Source: an uncultured Bacteroidales bacterium (lineage in GTDB: Bacteria; Bacteroidota; Bacteroidia; Bacteroidales; P3). From it: a stretch of DNA of 64,000 bases. Within the stretch, counting starts at the first letter, position 1, and each line of letters starts with the position of its first letter. The notes below the pieces were generated by a model, which saw nothing but the letters and a program-made list of their open reading frames with translations, searched no databases and was not told where the DNA came from. This document shows, piece by piece, positions 60,327 to 64,000 of this stretch. The DNA lies in NCBI GenBank assembly GCA_900317955.1, contig ONIP01000003.1, positions 186,001-250,000 of the forward strand, in the 5' to 3' direction. The position numbers and the translations under genes are program-made.

Positions 60327-60493
60327 CAAAAAAAATTGTTCGCATTTGATAAAAGCCTTTGGAATAGTGTGATTTTTGTTGTGGGGAGGGGAGAAAGGAG
60401 GATGCGGGAAGCGAGGGATGGTAGAGCGGAAGGGGAGCGGAGGAATAGGGAAAGTTTTTTTTGGCGAAAAGTCATAATGTCGGATATATTTCT

Positions 60494-60501
60494 TATATTT
60501 G
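60494..60501 (+). promoter_or_regulatory. -7 element for holB and the genes after it
   Basis: TATATTTG (TAnnTTTG), 20 bases before the holB ATG. The -33 element is not evident. Confidence 0.55.
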
Positions 60502-60521
60502 TAGATTAATTTGAGCGTAAT

Positions 60522-61577
60522 ATGCAGTTTAAAGATATTGAGGGTCAGGAGGTTTTAGCTAACCGACTGACTGAAATAATTGATTCTGGACGTATCAGCC
60601 ATGCCCAAATGTTCCTTGGACCGACAGCGAGCGGGAGTTTGGCGATGGCGATAGCCTATGCCCAGTATCTTGGCTGCGAGAACCGGCAGCATTACCCAGA
60701 AGGGTCGTTGCTGCGTGCAGACAGTTGTGGAGAATGCCCCCATTGCAAAAAGTACAGCCAGTTGGTGCATACGGACCTTCATCTGGTATTCCCGACCACC
60801 ACGACGGCGACAGTGACAAGCAAGCCGTGTGCCGACGATTTTCAAGAGGAGTTTCGAGAGTTCCTGATGGAGAACCGTCAGTTGGGGACAGAGGATGACT
60901 GGTATATGCGCTTGGGTGTAGAGAACAAGCAAGGGATGATTCGCGAGAAGGATGCCGACAATATAATCAGAACTTTGGGACTGAAGTCGTATGAGGGGGG
61001 GTACAAGGTGCTGATAGTGTGGATGGCCGAACGGATGAACATAGCGGCAGCGAACACGTTGCTGAAGACGTTGGAAGAGCCAGCCGAGAAGACATTGATA
61101 CTGTTGGTGTCGGAGAGTCGTGACAGGATACTTTCGACGATTATGTCGAGGGTGCAGCAGGTAGTGGTGAAGGATCTTGGGGTGGCGATGAATGAAGAGC
61201 GGCAGCAGAAGTTTGCGCAGATGTTCATATCGTGGATGCGACTGCTTTTCAAGCTGAACATGCAGCCGTTGTCGGCATGGGTGGATCAGACCGCCAATAT
61301 AGGACGCGAGGGGCAGAAGATGTTTTTGCAGTATGTGCTGGAGGCGTTGAGGGCATGTTTCCTTCAGACGGCCGCGGGCATAAGGCTGCAAAAAGAGTTG
61401 GAGTTCGGTGACCAGAAGTTTGACGCGGCGTTTCCCGCCATGATTACCGTCCGCAACATAGAGCAGATGAACGAGGCAGTGAACAACGCCATATATGCCA
61501 TTGAGCGGAATGCCAACGCGAAGATAACATTCATGCAGCTCTCGTTTAAGATGAGCCGGTTTATTAAGAACAGGTAG
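60522..61577 (+). CDS. holB: DNA polymerase III subunit delta' (HolB)
   Basis: A clamp-loader subunit of the replicative polymerase. The 351-residue protein starts MQFKDIEGQEVLANRL and has the zinc-binding CGECPHCKKY module, EKDADNIIRTLGLKSYEGGYKVLIVW, NTLLKTLEEPAEKTLILLVSES and LSTIMSRVQ, all characteristic of delta'/DnaX. The Walker A position reads GPTASGSLAM, without the Lys, so it should not bind ATP, as expected for delta' and not for DnaX. It begins the run to ricT and gldH, a conserved Bacteroidota order. Confidence 0.92.
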   Translation: MQFKDIEGQEVLANRLTEIIDSGRISHAQMFLGPTASGSLAMAIAYAQYLGCENRQHYPEGSLLRADSCGECPHCKKYSQLVHTDLHLVFPTTTTATVTSKPCADDFQEEFREFLMENRQLGTEDDWYMRLGVENKQGMIREKDADNIIRTLGLKSYEGGYKVLIVWMAERMNIAAANTLLKTLEEPAEKTLILLVSESRDRILSTIMSRVQQVVVKDLGVAMNEERQQKFAQMFISWMRLLFKLNMQPLSAWVDQTANIGREGQKMFLQYVLEALRACFLQTAAGIRLQKELEFGDQKFDAAFPAMITVRNIEQMNEAVNNAIYAIERNANAKITFMQLSFKMSRFIKNR

Positions 61578-61664
61578 GAGAGTGAAAATTGAGGTGTGCT
61601 TGCTTTAAGACTTATAAGTAACTAAATATAGAAGTTGTCATAAAACATTTGTAGTTAAAAGATT

Positions 61665-63320
61665 ATGGAAGAAAAGAAATATAGTGAGGAATCGTTAGAA
61701 AAAACAAACGCTGTGGAAGCACCGAGTGCCGTTGAGCCTGAGGTGGACGACGATGCCGCCACCGCCGAAGAGATGGAGGCCTTTATACGCGACCGCCGAG
61801 AGAGAGAGAAGAAGGAAAAGAAAGAGTATGACCAGGATGAAGAGGTAGACATATTCGGAGAGCATATAGCTCCGGAAAATTCGATAGACCCCTACCTTGA
61901 ACCTGACCCGACGCTGCCGTGGGTGAAGTATGACGAGAGTGTGTTCCTGTCGCGCGGTTGCAAGGCTTGTCCGGAGTCGTATGTGCCGATAAGCGAGATA
62001 GAGACCCGCAGTTGCAGCAAGGTGACTTCTTGCAACTGGATGCGCGGCATACGCCAGCCGGGCATCAAGCCTTTTGATTGCGTAGAGGTACGATTCAAGA
62101 ATAACCGAAAAGATTTTTTCCGTTTGCCTGACGGACTTGATGTGACCGAAGGCGATGTTGTTGCAGTGGAAGGAACGCCCGGACACGATATAGGCATAGT
62201 GAGTTTGACTGGTGAGGTGTGCCGGATACAGATGAAGAAAAGGCATGTAGACCCTGCCGACGAGAATGTGCGCAAGTTGTTCCGTCGTGCCAAAAGCGCC
62301 GACCTTGAGCGTTGGGTTGCCAGTTTGAAAAACGAGAATCAGGCATTGCTGAAAACACGTCGCATAGCGCAAGACCTGAACCTTGAGATGAAGGTGAACG
62401 ATGTGGAGTATCAAGGCGACAATGCCAAGGCAATTTTCTACTATACCGCAGACGACCGTGTGGATTTCCGTACGCTAATCAAAGTGTTGGCGGAGGAGTT
62501 CCATGTGCGTATCGAGATGAAACAGATAGGTGTGCGTCAAGAGGCCGGCAAGGTAGGCGGTTTGGGCACCTGCGGTCGTGAATTGTGCTGCAGCACATGG
62601 CTAACCAATTTCAAGTCGGTGACGACCAGTGCAGCCAAGACACAGCAGATACTGCCGAACCCGCAGAAACTGGCAGGGCAGTGTGGCAAGTTGAAATGCT
62701 GTCTCAATTTCGAATGCGAGGTGTATGCCGATGCCCTCAAGAAATTTCCTCCAGCGAATATCTCCATCCGCTTTAAGAAGGGCTTGGCACAGTATAAAAA
62801 GACCGATGTGTTCCGTGGCATTATGTGGTATGCCTACGAAGGCGAGAACGAGTTGTATGCCATCCCGGCCGAGAGCGTGAAGAAACTGATAGAGATGAAC
62901 CACAATCAGGAGTATCCGGAGAAGCTTGAGGATTACCAGGTGGAACTTATGTCGACGGCAGCCTTAGCCCAAGAGACGGATAATGCCGAATTTGAGCGTG
63001 AGTTGAGGCGGATGGCCGACGACATGACCGAGAGCGATGACCAAGGCCAGGAGAAAGCACCGGCGCGCGAGCAACAAGGAGAACGCCGTGGACACAATAA
63101 CGACAAACAGAAAAACCGCCAGCGTACACCAGAAAAGGGCGAGAAACTAGAGCGTCGTCCCGGACGGGTGCCCGCACCGGAACAGGGCGAGAAGAAGTAT
63201 GCACCCAATGGCGGGTCAGCACGTCATGACGAGTACCAACGTCCGCGCAACAATCCCGGCTCGGGTCGTAACGCAGGACGAAGAAGTGCAGGTCGTGACC
63301 CCAGAAGAAATACGAACTAA
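61665..63320 (+). CDS. ricT: RicT/PSP1 domain protein (YaaT-like) with disordered tail
   Basis: A 551-residue protein. The PSP1 core (about residues 95-425) has the cysteine-rich signature GLGTCGRELCCSTWL and CGKLKCCLNFE, with VKVNDVEY, FRTLIKVLAEEFHVRIEMKQIG between, as in RicT/YaaT proteins that act in RNA processing and differentiation in Bacillus. The first 90 residues are acidic, and the last 125 are a basic, Gln/Arg/Asn-rich tail that should be unstructured. It lies between holB (87 bp) and gldH (122 bp), the usual Bacteroidota order. The role in this group is unproven. Confidence 0.9.
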   Translation: MEEKKYSEESLEKTNAVEAPSAVEPEVDDDAATAEEMEAFIRDRREREKKEKKEYDQDEEVDIFGEHIAPENSIDPYLEPDPTLPWVKYDESVFLSRGCKACPESYVPISEIETRSCSKVTSCNWMRGIRQPGIKPFDCVEVRFKNNRKDFFRLPDGLDVTEGDVVAVEGTPGHDIGIVSLTGEVCRIQMKKRHVDPADENVRKLFRRAKSADLERWVASLKNENQALLKTRRIAQDLNLEMKVNDVEYQGDNAKAIFYYTADDRVDFRTLIKVLAEEFHVRIEMKQIGVRQEAGKVGGLGTCGRELCCSTWLTNFKSVTTSAAKTQQILPNPQKLAGQCGKLKCCLNFECEVYADALKKFPPANISIRFKKGLAQYKKTDVFRGIMWYAYEGENELYAIPAESVKKLIEMNHNQEYPEKLEDYQVELMSTAALAQETDNAEFERELRRMADDMTESDDQGQEKAPAREQQGERRGHNNDKQKNRQRTPEKGEKLERRPGRVPAPEQGEKKYAPNGGSARHDEYQRPRNNPGSGRNAGRRSAGRDPRRNTN

Positions 63321-63442
63321 TAGAAACAAGACAATGGGGCGGAACGAGGTTGCTTAACTCCCGACTAATATAAGTTGCTACTGAGAAGTGAAAGGAGCTC
63401 CAAAGTCCGTTACAACAATAAGAATCAGATAAGATTAGAAAG

Positions 63443-63919
63443 ATGAAACCTACATTACGATACCTTCTACCAGTGTTCCTGTCAGTGGTGTCGCTGCTGT
63501 GGACGGCGTGTGACAACCATGTATATTATACCGAGGAGCGCGATGTAGACGAAACGGGGTGGAATATGGCCGACCGGCTTAAATTTGATGTAGAGGTAGA
63601 AGACACGTTGCACGTATTCGACTTTTTTGTGGATGTGCGCAACAGTGTGCATTACCCCAAGGCCAATGTGTTCTTCTTCATCAATACAACGTTTCCTGAC
63701 GGGAGTGTGGCATACGATACGCTTGAGTGTCCGCTTGCCGACGTGGAGGGACATTGGTATGGCCGCCGGACAGGGCGATATGTTGACAGCCGCTATGTGT
63801 TTCGCAAACATGTTATCTTCCCCCGTTCAGGGAACTACCATTTTGAGGTGTGGCACGGAATGCGCGACACCAACGTAGTGGGATTGAAAAGTGTAGGTAT
63901 GCGTATAGAGCGACTGTAA
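63443..63919 (+). CDS. gldH: GldH-family gliding-motility lipoprotein
   Basis: A 158-residue lipoprotein with leader YLLPVFLSVVSLLWTAC and lipobox LWTAC. The mature part has the GldH hallmarks: MADRLKFDVEVEDTLHVFDF and DVRNSVHYPKANVFFFI, then YDTLECPLADVEGHWYGR and RSGNYHFEVWHGMR. GldH is needed for gliding in Flavobacterium; in non-gliding Bacteroidales its job is unclear. It is the last gene of the holB-ricT-gldH run; only 81 bases remain to the window end, without a visible gene. Confidence 0.9.
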   Translation: MKPTLRYLLPVFLSVVSLLWTACDNHVYYTEERDVDETGWNMADRLKFDVEVEDTLHVFDFFVDVRNSVHYPKANVFFFINTTFPDGSVAYDTLECPLADVEGHWYGRRTGRYVDSRYVFRKHVIFPRSGNYHFEVWHGMRDTNVVGLKSVGMRIERL

Positions 63920-64000
63920 CAGCCATTGGAATAACATTACGGCGCAGAAGCACCAACCAAGGGAACGTGGAAGCGCCAGCCGTAACCTAAATTGAACGCC

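Noticed and set aside
60522..61577. DnaX (tau/gamma) instead of delta'
   Set aside because: The Walker A position GPTASGSLAM lacks the Lys and the length is 351 residues, fitting delta' only.

Overview
The window looks like a chromosome segment of a Bacteroidota organism, most likely of the order Bacteroidales. Evidence: a T9SS type-B (CHU_C) sorting domain, a GldH-type lipoprotein, a DUF4290-murA pair, a holB-ricT-gldH run, an S46 dipeptidyl peptidase, GH92/GH106/GH29 glycosidases, and repeated use of the Bacteroidota promoter pair (-33 TTTG, -7 TAnnTTTG). No rRNA operon, insertion sequence, CRISPR array or clear prophage is visible. Function calls come from reading motifs; no database search was run.

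Layout. 1-9.7 kb (+): housekeeping run of an RluA-type synthase (cut by the window edge), an exported protein, DUF4290, murA (fosfomycin-insensitive Asp variant), PHP-type phosphatase, purB, lipid-flippase-type ABC exporter, T9SS cargo protein, nadK. 9.7-16 kb (-): VWA membrane protein, flippase, GH106 glycosidase. 16-21.5 kb (+): lipoprotein metallopeptidase, DPP11-like peptidase, acyltransferase. 21.9-22.0 kb: tRNA-Ala(GGC) with promoter and terminator.

22-27.3 kb (+) is the most interesting accessory block. A Nudix-domain regulator with an intact Nudix box is preceded by three copies of a 15-bp palindromic operator. It is followed by a tightly spaced set: a VWA protein fused to a macro-like/phage A1S_2505-like domain, a second VWA protein, and two complete ADP-ribosylglycohydrolases. 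This reads as a regulated ADP-ribose/NAD-linked system. Beside it lies a decayed DUF4143 ATPase fragment.

27.4-38.2 kb: a GH29 + beta-helix fusion lipoprotein, LTA-synthase-like sulfatase, thioesterase and recQ (all -), then kdsD and lptB (+). 38.3-46.1 kb is a second accessory, AT-rich island, mostly on the minus strand: GNAT, a BRO-N/Fic protein lacking its catalytic core, a RhuM remnant, an unknown protein, a DUF1016 nuclease carrying three in-frame palindromes, a frameshifted small gene, a PDDEXK-DGQHR fusion protein co-operonic with a Dam-like adenine methyltransferase (candidate modification/defence module), and a DUF1295 pseudogene with two amber stops.

46-50.2 kb (-): tRNA-Ala(CGC), dapB, FecCD permease, FecE ATPase, DUF2079 membrane protein. 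50.8-64 kb: a PycB-like carboxyltransferase whose terminal biotinyl-like domain lacks the biotin lysine, GH92 mannosidase, PrsW-like protease (all +); outer-membrane barrel, flippase and Ig-like lipoprotein (-); holB, ricT, gldH (+). Several intergenic gaps carry related low-complexity repeats (TTAATTCG / GTTGATA / TGAATGCG types) that form inverted repeats.
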